Shown: positions 46,592 to 56,036, counted from the stretch's first letter. The stretch: DNA of 64,000 nt from Marinobacter similis (GCF_000830985.1 NZ_CP007151.1:1488001-1552000); one strand, 5' to 3'. Numbers and translations: made by a program. The notes: generated by a model not told the origin, from the sequence alone.

Positions 46592-46686
46592 GCGGCCTGT
46601 GGAATCGGGATTTTTCCTTGGGAAAAAGAACTCGCTTTGCTCAGACACCTTTTTCCTGGCGGAAAAATCCCAATCCCACAGACCGC
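46592..46686. repeat. 95-bp palindromic element (two nested inverted repeats)
   Basis: The 26-base outer arms, 46592-46617 and 46661-46686, match at 23 positions as reverse complements (left arm GCGGCCTGTGG... ending GGGATTTTTCC). Inside, GGGAAAAAG and CTTTTTCC form a second pair around about 20 unpaired bases containing CTCGCTTTGCTCAGACA. Mismatched outer arms with a fixed core resemble a REP/BIME-type or small MITE-like repeat. It lies between the radical SAM and symporter genes. Confidence 0.8.
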
Positions 46687-46731
46687 ACCGATTTTTGTGT
46701 GGCTACCTAATTACAAGAGTGGAAGTGAGAG

Positions 46732-48135
46732 ATGACAACTTTTGAAGGCGCCCTGTTTTGGGGCTTTTTGGTGGTGTACGGCGTTGTGATGTACGTGCTG
46801 TCGCCCAAGAGCAAGAACGCCAATTCGTTTTACAAGGGAGCTGATGATCAGGGCAATCCGGTTGGTCAGTGGTCACTGACCGCCAGTATCTTCATCAGTT
46901 GGATTTTCGCCAAGTCGGTGACCAACGCCGCCAACCTCGGTGCTGCCTACGGGGTGACCGGAGGCCTGGCTTACGCCAGTTACTGGCTGTCGATTCCGGT
47001 GGCCGGCTACATCATATACCTGATCCGGACCCAGACCGGGGCTCGGTCGTTGCAGGACTTTCTGACGTCACGTTTCGGGCGGCTGGCGTCACTGGCGTTT
47101 GCCGCGGCGATTCTGATCCGGTTGTACAACGAGGTCTGGAGTAACACCGCCGTAGTGGGTGGTTACTTTGGCCTGCCGGGGCAGTGGGAGTACTACGTCT
47201 CGGCCATGCTGTTTACTATCTTCACCCTGGCCTACAGCCTAAAGGGCGGGCTGCGGTCGTCGATCTTTACCGATGTGATTCAGGCGGTGGTGTTCGTGTT
47301 CTTTGTCGGGGCCGTGCTGTTCCTGATCATTCCTGCCAACGACACTAGTGCCTTGCTCAGCAATGGCGAATTCCGGCTGGATGCCGGTTTTGACTTGTTG
47401 CTGGTCGCGCTGCTGCAGATGTTCAGCTATCCGTTCCACGATCCGGTCCTGACTGACCGGGGTTTCGTGAACAAGGAAAAGACCATGCTGAAGAGCTTTG
47501 TGGTGGCGGGCCTGCTTGGCTTTGTTGCGGTCTTTATCTTCAGTCTGGTGGGCGTGCACGCCCGTCTGAACGGCATCGACGCCATGGGCAATGCCCCGGC
47601 CGCGGTGGGCCAGTCGCTGGGTCTGGCGGCGCTGTTCTTCATGAGCGTGGTGATGATGACTTCAGCGGGCTCGACGCTGGATTCCACGTTTACCTCGCTG
47701 GCCAAGTCGCTGGCGGTGGATCTACCGCGTCTGGCGCGTCGGGCCAAGGACCGGCTGCCCAGTATCCGGGTTGGTGCGGTGGTGATGGTGATTTTCGCCT
47801 TTGCCGGTAACCTGCCGATGTTCGCCGGCACCGATATACTCAAGGCCACCACCATCTCTGGCACCATGGTGATGGGTCTGGGCCCGGTGTTTCTGTTCTA
47901 CGGCTTTACCCAGTGGTCGCCGTGGAGTTTCCATCTCAGTTTCTGGACCGGGCTGGCACTTGGCGTGTTGCTGGCAGTGGGGTTGATCCCGGCCAGTTGG
48001 GCCATTGGCGAGGGCAAGTACGCCATGCTGCTGGGTGTGAACGCCTACGGTTTCCTGATCTGCGCCGGTGGTTTCTTCCTGCCTCTGGTGCTGCGTCGCT
48101 TGGCCGGTCGCTCGCTTGCGGCCGGGGAGGCTTGA
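46732..48135 (+). CDS. sodium/solute symporter (SSS family)
   Basis: An intact 467-residue protein with about 13 helices. SIFISWIFAKSVTNAANLGA and VTGGLAYASYWLSIPVAGYI are the N-terminal sodium-site region; YSLKGGLRSSIFTDVIQAVV is the SSS signature around helix 6, and SAGSTLDSTFTSLAKSLAVD is also conserved. The substrate could be an organic anion, amino acid or osmolyte. It is in line with the radical SAM gene (167 bp upstream) and the phosphoesterase gene (9 bp downstream), so its cargo may be the pathway's substrate. Confidence 0.88.
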   Translation: MTTFEGALFWGFLVVYGVVMYVLSPKSKNANSFYKGADDQGNPVGQWSLTASIFISWIFAKSVTNAANLGAAYGVTGGLAYASYWLSIPVAGYIIYLIRTQTGARSLQDFLTSRFGRLASLAFAAAILIRLYNEVWSNTAVVGGYFGLPGQWEYYVSAMLFTIFTLAYSLKGGLRSSIFTDVIQAVVFVFFVGAVLFLIIPANDTSALLSNGEFRLDAGFDLLLVALLQMFSYPFHDPVLTDRGFVNKEKTMLKSFVVAGLLGFVAVFIFSLVGVHARLNGIDAMGNAPAAVGQSLGLAALFFMSVVMMTSAGSTLDSTFTSLAKSLAVDLPRLARRAKDRLPSIRVGAVVMVIFAFAGNLPMFAGTDILKATTISGTMVMGLGPVFLFYGFTQWSPWSFHLSFWTGLALGVLLAVGLIPASWAIGEGKYAMLLGVNAYGFLICAGGFFLPLVLRRLAGRSLAAGEA

Positions 48136-48144
48136 GGCCGCATT

Positions 48145-49095
48145 ATGACCGAAGGTCGAAGTTGTCCGTTGGCGTACCGGTACCGGGCCGCGCAGTTGTG
48201 TGCTGAGCCAATACCCGTGTCGGAAGACGTGGTTTACGTTATCGGCGGCCTCTATGGCAACCCCCATGCCCTGACCGAGATTGAGCGCATGGCCCAAGCC
48301 GAGGAGCAGGCCGGGCACCGGGTGCGGCTAGTGTTCAACGGCGATTTCAACTGGTTCAACGCCAGTGATGAGCTGTTCCAGGACATCAACCGCCGGGTGC
48401 TTCGGCACACCGTCAGCCTGGGGAATGTCGAGTATGAGCTCGCCAATCCCAGCGCCGAGGCTGGGTGTGGCTGCGCCTACCCAGACTTTGTTGATCAGGG
48501 TGTGGTGGAACGTTCGAACCGGATCATGAGCCGGCTTCAGGGTATAGCTGCCCGCCATCCAGAGATTCAGGAGCAGCTTGCGCGCCAGCCCCGCTATCTG
48601 TGCCTGATGTTTGGAGGCCTAAAGATTCTGGTTGTGCACGGTGACCCGGACTCCCTGGCCGGTTGGGGTCTGGCCCATGAGGCTTTCAGTGCTGGCAACG
48701 AGTCTGCGGTGCAGGCCTGGTTCCAGGCTACCGACGCCGATGTCATTGCCTGCACCCATACCTGCCTGCCGGTGCTGTGGTCAGGGCGGGTTGGTGAGCG
48801 GGCGCGAACTGTGGTTAATAACGGGTCGGCGGGCATGGGTAATCTGCATGCTGACACCCGGGGCCTGATCACTCGCATCAGCGCCGAAGCCCCTTCAGAT
48901 AACGCTGTTGTTGGCCATGACCTGGGCAATGTCCGGGTTTCCCTGGTGCCCGTGGCCTTCGATCTCGAGGCCTGGCTGCCGCAGTTTGATGGTTTGTGGC
49001 CGGCCGGTTCAGATGCCGCTGTGTCCTACCGATCCCGCATCGCTCAGGGCACGTCCCTGGCACCGGAGCAGGCGGTTTTTAGTTCGGTCTTCTAA
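48145..49095 (+). CDS. calcineurin-like metallophosphoesterase
   Basis: A 316-residue protein, 9 bp after the symporter gene. Metal-binding motifs: YVIGGLYGNPHAL (an atypical GG-x-x-GN in place of GD-x-H-G), FNGDFNWFN, LVVHGDPDSL, and CTHTCLPV in place of GHTH; VVNNGSAGMGNL follows as in the YfcE-like group. A segment with AGCGCAYPDF holds clustered cysteines. Several canonical metal ligands are replaced, so the substrate and perhaps the metal differ from standard enzymes. Confidence 0.82.
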   Translation: MTEGRSCPLAYRYRAAQLCAEPIPVSEDVVYVIGGLYGNPHALTEIERMAQAEEQAGHRVRLVFNGDFNWFNASDELFQDINRRVLRHTVSLGNVEYELANPSAEAGCGCAYPDFVDQGVVERSNRIMSRLQGIAARHPEIQEQLARQPRYLCLMFGGLKILVVHGDPDSLAGWGLAHEAFSAGNESAVQAWFQATDADVIACTHTCLPVLWSGRVGERARTVVNNGSAGMGNLHADTRGLITRISAEAPSDNAVVGHDLGNVRVSLVPVAFDLEAWLPQFDGLWPAGSDAAVSYRSRIAQGTSLAPEQAVFSSVF

Positions 49096-49182
49096 CCAAT
49101 TTGTCACTGGCGAAAGCGATAAACCGGGCTATTCTGAATAGATGAATTCGGGGGCCGCAGGTGGGTGCAGCGTATCGCTGAC

Positions 49183-49210
49183 TTGATATATATTTTGTGG
49201 TCTATATAAT
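49183..49210 (+). promoter_or_regulatory. ectoine operon promoter, possible EctR-type site
   Basis: TTGATA (49183-49188), 16 bp, TATAAT (49205-49210): an almost perfect sigma-70 promoter 35 bp before the ectA start codon. The spacer and -10 contain TATTTTGT-GG-TCTATATAA, an imperfect palindrome that, from memory, resembles the EctR (MarR-type) operators overlapping ect promoters in methanotrophs. No ectR gene is adjacent here. Confidence 0.7.
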
Positions 49211-49245
49211 TCTGCACTAACTTTTTAAGACAAAAAGATCACGCT

Positions 49246-49761
49246 ATGACATCTGAAGGATCGAATACCACCGCCATCACCCTCCGCACACCCGTTAAGG
49301 ATGATGGCTTCCGTTTGCATCAGTTGGTGGCTGAATGCCCACCGCTGGACCCCAATTCTATTTACTGCAACCTCTTGCAGTGCAGCCACTTTGCCGAAAC
49401 CGGCGTGGCCGCGGAGAAGGAAGGCGATCTGGTCGGCTTTATCTCCGGATACATCCCTCCCCAACAGCCCGAGACCGTTTTTGTCTGGCAGGTGGCCGTT
49501 CACGAGAAAGGTCGTGGACAAGGCTTGGCCAAGCGGATGCTGAAAGAAATCGTTGGCCGTGATGCGTGCAAAACTGTGACGCACATGGAAACGACGATCA
49601 CTGCTGACAACGAGGCTTCCTGGGCGCTGTTCCGCTCATTCGCCCGTGATCTGGGAGCTGAGCTTACCTATCACGAGCACTTCGAGAAAGAGACCCACTT
49701 TGGTGGGCAGCACGATTCTGAATTCCTGCTGCGCATCGGGCCCTTCACGAAGCCTGTCTGA
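49246..49761 (+). CDS. ectA: L-2,4-diaminobutyrate N-acetyltransferase
   Basis: An intact 171-residue GNAT enzyme, normal length for EctA. LRTPVKDDGFRLHQLVAECP at the N-terminus, SIYCNLLQCSHFAET, and the acetyl-CoA pyrophosphate loop VAVHEKGRGQGLAKRML (about 84-100); TITADNEASWALFRSFAR is the conserved end of the fold. Makes N-gamma-acetyl-diaminobutyrate, the precursor of ectoine. Confidence 0.96.
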   Translation: MTSEGSNTTAITLRTPVKDDGFRLHQLVAECPPLDPNSIYCNLLQCSHFAETGVAAEKEGDLVGFISGYIPPQQPETVFVWQVAVHEKGRGQGLAKRMLKEIVGRDACKTVTHMETTITADNEASWALFRSFARDLGAELTYHEHFEKETHFGGQHDSEFLLRIGPFTKPV

Positions 49762-49829
49762 GAGCCCCGGTCCACCACGCCGGCCCCAGGCCGGTCGTGA
49801 ACGACTGTGAGACTGTGTTTGGACAAGCT

Positions 49830-49854
49830 GGCAGACCGCTGAGGTAGGTCTGCC
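49830..49854 (+). promoter_or_regulatory. stem-loop between ectA and ectB
   Basis: GGCAGACC (49830-49837) pairs perfectly with GGTCTGCC (49847-49854) around a nine-base loop, inside the 213-bp ectA-ectB gap. No T-run follows, so it may stabilise or process the mRNA rather than terminate it. No gene is visible in the rest of the gap. Confidence 0.5.
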
Positions 49855-49962
49855 CTTCGGCTTTAACCAACGCACGGTGGGCTTGATTGCGATCTGCACT
49901 TCACTGTTTGACGCACTGCTAGATTGGCCCCCCGCGCATTTACCTCGAACCTTACATGCTAA

Positions 49963-51241
<1,279 letters not shown>

Positions 51242-51301
51242 GACGCCCTGCCGCCCCGGCCAGCCAGATCTTTCAAACTGCAGGATAGCGAAGGCAAACC
51301 T

Positions 51302-52753
51302 ATGACTACGCAACAGCACACCGTTGAGAAAATCGGCGGCACCTCGATGAGCAACTACGAGGCTGTCCGAGACAACATTATTATTGGTAATCGCAGCAAG
51401 GATGAGCTTTACCAGCGTATTTTCGTGGTATCCGCCTACGGCGGCGTTACCAACGAGTTGCTGGAGCACAAGAAAACGGGTGAGCCCGGGGTCTATGCCC
51501 TGTTTGCCGATGCCGAGTCGGACTGGGCCTGGGGCGACGATCTCACCAAGCTGGTGAAGTTCCTCACCGATCTGAACGGTGACCTGTTCGAAGATCCCAT
51601 GCTCAAGCAGCAGGCTGACCAGTTCATCACTGACCGGATCGAAGGCGTCCGGGGTTGCCTGATTGACCTGCAGCGCCTGTGTTCTTACGGCCAGTTCCAG
51701 CTCGAGGAGCATCTGCTGACAGTACGCGAGATGCTCGCGGGCATCGGTGAGGCCCACAGTGCTTTTAACACCGCGCTGAAGCTGCAACAGGAAGGTATCA
51801 ACGCCCGGTTTGTCGACCTGACCGGCTGGCGTGATGCCGAGCTGCTGCCGCTGGATGAGAAGCTCAAGCAGGCGTTCGACGCTGTCGACCTGACCCGGGA
51901 ACTGCCGATTGTCACCGGTTATGCCCAGTGCAAGGAAGGTCTGATGCGGACCTTCGATCGCGGCTACAGCGAGATGACCTTCAGCCGTGTGGCAGTGATC
52001 ACCGAGGCCCGGGAAGCGATCATTCACAAGGAATATCACCTGAGCTCCGCCGATCCCAATATTGTCGGTGAGGACAAGGTGGTGCCGCTGGGTCGTACCA
52101 ACTACGACGTTGCCGATCAGCTCGCTAACCTGGGCATGGAGGCGATCCACCCCCGTGCCGGTAAGGGCATGCGCCAGAACGAGATCCCGCTGCGGGTGAT
52201 GAACACCTTCGAGCCTGAGCATACCGGTACCCTGATCACCGGCGACTATGTCAGTGAGACGCCGCAGGTGGAGATCATCGCCGGCGCCAAGGGTGCGTTC
52301 GCCATTGAGGTGTTTGACCAGGACATGCAGGGCGAGCCGGGTTCCGATCGCCGGATTCTGGACGTGCTCAGCCGCCTGAAGGTGCGCTTCATGGCCAAAG
52401 ACACCAATGCCAACACCATCACTCACTATGTGGGCAGCACGCTCAAGCACGTGAAGAGGGTTGTGCGCGCATTGAAGGAAGAGTTCCCGAACGCTGAGAT
52501 CAGCACTCGCAAGGTTTCACTGGTTTCTGCGATTGGCAGTGACATCAAGGTGCCGGGTATTCTGGCCCGGTCGGTGAAGTCGCTGGCAGATAACGAGATT
52601 AGCGTGCTGGCGATTCACCAGTGCATGCGCCAGGTCGACATCCAGTTTGTAGTGGATGAAGATCATTACGAGAAGGCGATTGCGGCCCTCCACGAGGTTC
52701 TGATTGAGCCCCATAATCACGAATACGCGATCGTCGCGGCCTCAATCGAGTAA
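51302..52753 (+). CDS. ask: ectoine-dedicated aspartokinase
   Basis: An intact 483-residue aspartate kinase of the Ask_Ect type. VEKIGGTSMSNYEAVRDNI replaces the usual K-F-G-G-T-S with K-I-G-G-T-S; FVVSAYGGVTNELLEHKKTG and GRGYSEMTF-like SEMTFSRVAVITEA follow, and two ACT domains occupy the C-terminus (VEIIAGAKGAFAIEVFDQDM; VSLVSAIGSDIKVPGILARS). It supplies aspartyl phosphate for ectoine without feedback by lysine/threonine in studied cases. It follows ectB by 60 bp, where ectC is normally found. Confidence 0.94.
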   Translation: MTTQQHTVEKIGGTSMSNYEAVRDNIIIGNRSKDELYQRIFVVSAYGGVTNELLEHKKTGEPGVYALFADAESDWAWGDDLTKLVKFLTDLNGDLFEDPMLKQQADQFITDRIEGVRGCLIDLQRLCSYGQFQLEEHLLTVREMLAGIGEAHSAFNTALKLQQEGINARFVDLTGWRDAELLPLDEKLKQAFDAVDLTRELPIVTGYAQCKEGLMRTFDRGYSEMTFSRVAVITEAREAIIHKEYHLSSADPNIVGEDKVVPLGRTNYDVADQLANLGMEAIHPRAGKGMRQNEIPLRVMNTFEPEHTGTLITGDYVSETPQVEIIAGAKGAFAIEVFDQDMQGEPGSDRRILDVLSRLKVRFMAKDTNANTITHYVGSTLKHVKRVVRALKEEFPNAEISTRKVSLVSAIGSDIKVPGILARSVKSLADNEISVLAIHQCMRQVDIQFVVDEDHYEKAIAALHEVLIEPHNHEYAIVAASIE

Positions 52754-52770
52754 CGGTATCTGCTCAGAAA

Positions 52771-52802
52771 AGCCCGGCCGCCATGCGGTCGGGCTTTTTT
52801 GT
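52771..52802 (+). terminator. intrinsic terminator of the ectoine operon
   Basis: An 11-bp stem with one G-T pair (AGCCCGGCCGC, loop CAT, GCGGTCGGGCT) followed by a T-run, 17 bp after the ask stop. Confidence 0.93.
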
Positions 52803-52914
52803 TTTCAGGCCCCCTGATTCCTGCCCAAAACGCCAGTTCCGGCGTCTCCTGTTGATAAATCCATCAGTGCCTCCTGGACGTATTCTTTACAAATTTCTGA
52901 CCGGTACCAATGCT

Positions 52915-53913
52915 ATGCGAAAGACCGATAAGCTGGGACCGTCTCCGACTACGGCCAACGATGGCGAAAGGGATTCCCTGGTTGGGTTGTACTTCAGGGA
53001 TGCGTCCCGGTATGAACTCTTAACCGACGTGGCAGAGCGTCGCCTCTGTCGAAAATTGATCCTGTGCTACCGCATTCTCAGCACCGAACTTGCGCTGCCG
53101 GAAGACACGCCGCAAACGTTCAGGGCGGTGGTTGGCAGCCTGGGAGATGCGTGCGCTTTTTCAACACGCAGTCGCCGTGCCTTTCACCTGGCAACTGCGT
53201 GTCGCCGCAAGCTGATTCAGAGCAACCTGAGGCTGGCGGTGCACATTGCCCGGCGCTATTCCCAGCACGGTATTCCGATGTCGGATCTGATTCAGGATGC
53301 CAACGTGGGTCTGATCAAGGGCGCTGAACGTTTTGATCCCACCAAGGGCTTCCGGTTTTCAACCTATGCCTATTGGTGGATCAGCGAGGAAGTGAAGCGT
53401 TGTCTGCAGCGCGGCAATCGCCTGGTGCACACCCCCGAGAACGTTATCGACGAAATCCGGCAGCTGCAGAAAGTGTCTCTGAGCATGCATCAGGATCTGG
53501 GCCGCACGCCGTCGCAATCGGAGCTGGCTCAGGAGATGGAAGCATCGCCGTCGCGAATCGGCGAACTCAGAGCCTTGGCGCTGAGGGAGATTTCCACGGA
53601 CGTACCGCTGGTTGAGGACGGCTCGGTAACGCTCGGTGACAGTCTGGAAAGTGGCGAGCAGGCTGCGCCGGATCATCCGATGTCAGAGCGGGATAACACC
53701 CGCACCCTGGCCACGATGTTGAGTGAGCTCAATGAGCGGGAAAAAACGATACTGTCGCGCCGATACGGTCTCGGTCTGCCCGAGCCGGATACCCTGCAGG
53801 TCATCTCTGACGACCTGGGCATCAGTCGCGAGCGCGTGCGCCAGATAGAGAAGACGGCGTTGAAAAAGCTGCAAGCCAGCTTCAACGGTTTGGAAGATAT
53901 GTTGGGAGCCTGA
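52915..53913 (+). CDS. sigma-70 family factor, RpoS-like but divergent
   Basis: About 332 residues from the ATG at 52915; the ribosome site is weak, so the start is uncertain. Region 1.2 is seen in DSLVGLYFRDASRYELLTDV; region 2 in LIQSNLRLAVHIARRYSQHG, SDLIQDANVGLIKGAERFDP and FRFSTYAYWWISEEVKRCLQ; region 3 around TPSQSELAQEMEASPSRIGE; region 4 in LSRRYGLGLPEPDTLQVISD and SRERVRQIEKTALKKLQ. In region 2.4 the segment EEVKRCLQRGNRLVHTPENV differs from RpoS and RpoD, so promoter choice may differ. It follows the ectoine operon; no anti-sigma gene adjoins it. Confidence 0.85.
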   Translation: MRKTDKLGPSPTTANDGERDSLVGLYFRDASRYELLTDVAERRLCRKLILCYRILSTELALPEDTPQTFRAVVGSLGDACAFSTRSRRAFHLATACRRKLIQSNLRLAVHIARRYSQHGIPMSDLIQDANVGLIKGAERFDPTKGFRFSTYAYWWISEEVKRCLQRGNRLVHTPENVIDEIRQLQKVSLSMHQDLGRTPSQSELAQEMEASPSRIGELRALALREISTDVPLVEDGSVTLGDSLESGEQAAPDHPMSERDNTRTLATMLSELNEREKTILSRRYGLGLPEPDTLQVISDDLGISRERVRQIEKTALKKLQASFNGLEDMLGA

Positions 53914-53932
53914 GGGTTCGAACGAAAAGCCG

Positions 53933-53953
53933 GTAAGGGCGCAAGGCCCTTAC
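53933..53953. terminator. perfect 8-bp hairpin between convergent genes
   Basis: GTAAGGGC (53933-53940), loop GCAAG, GCCCTTAC (53946-53953), located between the sigma-factor gene and the convergent DUF3429 gene. T-runs are weak. Confidence 0.6.
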
Positions 53954-53956
53954 TGG

Positions 53957-54412
53957 TTAAGTACCATGCAATAGTATGTACCACGCTGCAACGGTCAGCT
54001 GGCAGGCCAGAACCACCAACGTTAGTACCAGCCTCATGCGCAAATACCAGGAAGGCCAGTAGACCCGCATCCAGCGCACATCCACCGCGTACAAAGCCAG
54101 AAATGCCAAGCTGTAGACTAGTACCTGCCCCAGTGTTGGCAGCAGAAGCCCGACCCCGGCGATGACGAAAAAGACCTGACTCAGCACCATGGTAACGAGG
54201 GGCGATTGTGGATAGGAGCAATTCTCCAGCTGCATCGCGATGGGCCAGTACACCCCCGCCATGAACGCTAGAATGCCGGCGCTGTAGACGTAGAACCAGG
54301 AAATCGCGGTGACGCTATATTGAGGCACGAGGAACAGGCTGGCAACGGCGGCAATGAACGGAAAAAGTCCGGCAATGCCAACGACGATCGCCAGTCTTGC
54401 TACAGCGATCAC
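53957..54412 (-). CDS. DUF3429 family membrane protein
   Basis: A 151-residue protein with five hydrophobic helices. The family pattern is the first-helix LAIVVGIAGLFPFIAAVASL, then WFYVYSAGILAFMAGVYWPI, with the G-x-Y-W-P motif near residue 55, and VRWMRVYWPSWYLRMRLVLT near the end. Function unknown. It shares an ATGA-type overlap with the upstream DUF6482-like gene. Confidence 0.85.
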   Translation of the reverse strand: MIAVARLAIVVGIAGLFPFIAAVASLFLVPQYSVTAISWFYVYSAGILAFMAGVYWPIAMQLENCSYPQSPLVTMVLSQVFFVIAGVGLLLPTLGQVLVYSLAFLALYAVDVRWMRVYWPSWYLRMRLVLTLVVLACQLTVAAWYILLHGT

Positions 54413-54714
54413 GATTTTTCCCTTTGAATGCGAATACGCATCGGTTCAATCTCCGCTGGCTCCATACCGACCATCTCGTGGTAGGCGGAGGGGTGGACGA
54501 CCTGGGTTTCGCGCACGCGGAAAGTGGCGAGGGTGTCCTGGATTTCCCATGAGCTGCGGAACAGGCTGGTGATGCCACGCTTGTCCGACAGCAGAAGTTC
54601 GCGCCCGTCCAGGGTCAGGCGTGCCATGTAATGCTGGCCTTCCAGGGAGATGATTTCCAGCAGGTCAATGACCAGGTCATTGCTGGCTCTCAGTTCTTCC
54701 AGGGTGATTCTCAC
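54409..54714 (-). CDS. DUF6482-like small cytoplasmic protein
   Basis: A 101-residue protein: LRASNDLVIDLLEIISLEGQ, YMARLTLDGRELLLSD, FRSSWEIQDTLATFRVRETQ and VVHPSAYHEMVGM. The beta-rich pattern and the conserved V-V-H-P-S-A-Y-x-E-M-V-G ending match small proteins common in marine Pseudomonadales (DUF6482, as I recall). No known function. It overlaps the DUF3429 gene by four bases. Confidence 0.75.
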   Translation of the reverse strand: MRITLEELRASNDLVIDLLEIISLEGQHYMARLTLDGRELLLSDKRGITSLFRSSWEIQDTLATFRVRETQVVHPSAYHEMVGMEPAEIEPMRIRIQREKS

Positions 54715-54773
54715 GATGACGCTCCGGGGAGTTGAAGATATAGGCAGTCTTACGACCCTGGAGCGTTATGGGA

Positions 54774-55355
54774 TCAGTTGCTGAGCAACCGGCAGGCCTC
54801 ATGCTGGGGACAGTGCAGCAGGTGATCATTCACCATCCCGGTGGCCTGCATGAAGGCGTACACGATGGTGGGGCCGACAAACGTGAAGCCGGCCCGCTTG
54901 AGAGCCGCTGACATGGCCTCGGATTCCGGAGTGGTGACTGGCACCTGATCGATGCTGTGCCAGCGGTTCTGAATCGGCCTGCTACCCACGAACGACCAAA
55001 GGTAATCGCTAAACCCGATGCCCTGTTCGCGGAGTGCCAGAAAACCGCGGGCATTCTTGATAATTGATTTCACTTTCAGCCGGTTACGGATGATGCCAGG
55101 GTTGGCGAGCAGGTCTTCGATCCGGGACTCATCGTAGTGCACGATCTGTTCTGGATTGAAGTGGTCGTAAGCTTCCCGGTAGCTGCCCTGCTTGCGCAGG
55201 ATGGTAATCCAGCTCAACCCCGCCTGCTGGCCATCCAGACACAGTTTTTCGAACAGCGCGAGGTCGTCGTATTCCGGCCGGCCCCAGACTGTATCGTGGT
55301 AGTGCACGTAGAGTGGGTCGGTGCCGCACCAGGGGCAGCGTTCCATGTCTGGCAT
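54774..55355 (-). CDS. tag: DNA-3-methyladenine glycosylase I
   Basis: A 193-residue protein, typical Tag length. ERCPWCGTDPLYVHYHDTVW holds the N-terminal zinc-binding Cys and His; FEKLCLDGQQAGLSWITILR and NPGIIRNRLKVKSIIKNARG form the helix-hairpin-helix-like core; VGPTIVYAFMQATGMVNDHL and HCPQHEAC give the last zinc ligands. Removes 3-methyladenine from alkylated DNA. An internal start at MERCPWC is equally possible. Confidence 0.95.
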   Translation of the reverse strand: MPDMERCPWCGTDPLYVHYHDTVWGRPEYDDLALFEKLCLDGQQAGLSWITILRKQGSYREAYDHFNPEQIVHYDESRIEDLLANPGIIRNRLKVKSIIKNARGFLALREQGIGFSDYLWSFVGSRPIQNRWHSIDQVPVTTPESEAMSAALKRAGFTFVGPTIVYAFMQATGMVNDHLLHCPQHEACRLLSN

Positions 55356-55400
55356 CAGCCGTTGTGCTCCTTTTTACAATTAATGGCTGCCGCTGTCGGG

Positions 55401-56036
55401 TCAGGGTTGGAGTCGCTGGATTAGCCAGCCTTCGTCGTTCCGCAGGTATTCGAACCTGTCGTGCAGTCGGCTCGGGCGACCCTGCCAGAATTCGATGCGC
55501 TCGGGCACCACCCGGTAACCGCCCCAGAAGCTGGGCAGCGGTATCTCGCCTTCGCTGAATTTGTGTTTCAGCTCGGCCACTTTCTGCTCCAGCAAGCCCC
55601 GGGAGGTGATGACCTTGCTTTGCTCGGATACCCAGGCACCAATCTGGCTGCCCCGTGGGCGAGAGGCAAAGTAACGCAGGGATTCAGCTTTGCTGACCTT
55701 TTCCACTCTGCCCTGAATACACACTTGACGGTTCAGGCCAATCCATGGGAATAACAGGGCTGCCCGAGGGTTCTCATCCATCTCCCGGGCCTTTCGGCTG
55801 CCGTAGTTGGTGTAAAACACAAAGCCCTTATCGTCGAAGTACTTCAACAAAACGGTGCGCAGGTCGGGCATGCCGTCGCTGCCAGTGGTGCCCAGGGACA
55901 TGGCGTTTGGCTCCAGGATGCCGGCCTCCCGGGCGTCCTCAAACCAGTGCTTGAATTGACGCACAGGGTTGTCGTCCAGAGCGTCGCGGTCGAGCCCTTC
56001 GCTTTCAAAATCACGACGCATGTCGCCGATGTCCAT
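55401..56036 (-). CDS. pdxH: pyridoxamine 5'-phosphate oxidase
   Basis: A 211-residue protein of normal length. NAMSLGTTGSDGMPDLRTVL and LLKYFDDKGFVFYTNYGSRK form the FMN site, QVCIQGRVEKVSKAES follows, FASRPRGSQIGAWVSEQSKV is the PdxH signature and the C-terminal FWQGRPSRLHDRFEY and WLIQRLQP are conserved. Makes pyridoxal 5'-phosphate; EctB, encoded nearby, is one of its cofactor users. Alone on this strand after tag. Confidence 0.95.
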   Translation of the reverse strand: MDIGDMRRDFESEGLDRDALDDNPVRQFKHWFEDAREAGILEPNAMSLGTTGSDGMPDLRTVLLKYFDDKGFVFYTNYGSRKAREMDENPRAALLFPWIGLNRQVCIQGRVEKVSKAESLRYFASRPRGSQIGAWVSEQSKVITSRGLLEQKVAELKHKFSEGEIPLPSFWGGYRVVPERIEFWQGRPSRLHDRFEYLRNDEGWLIQRLQP

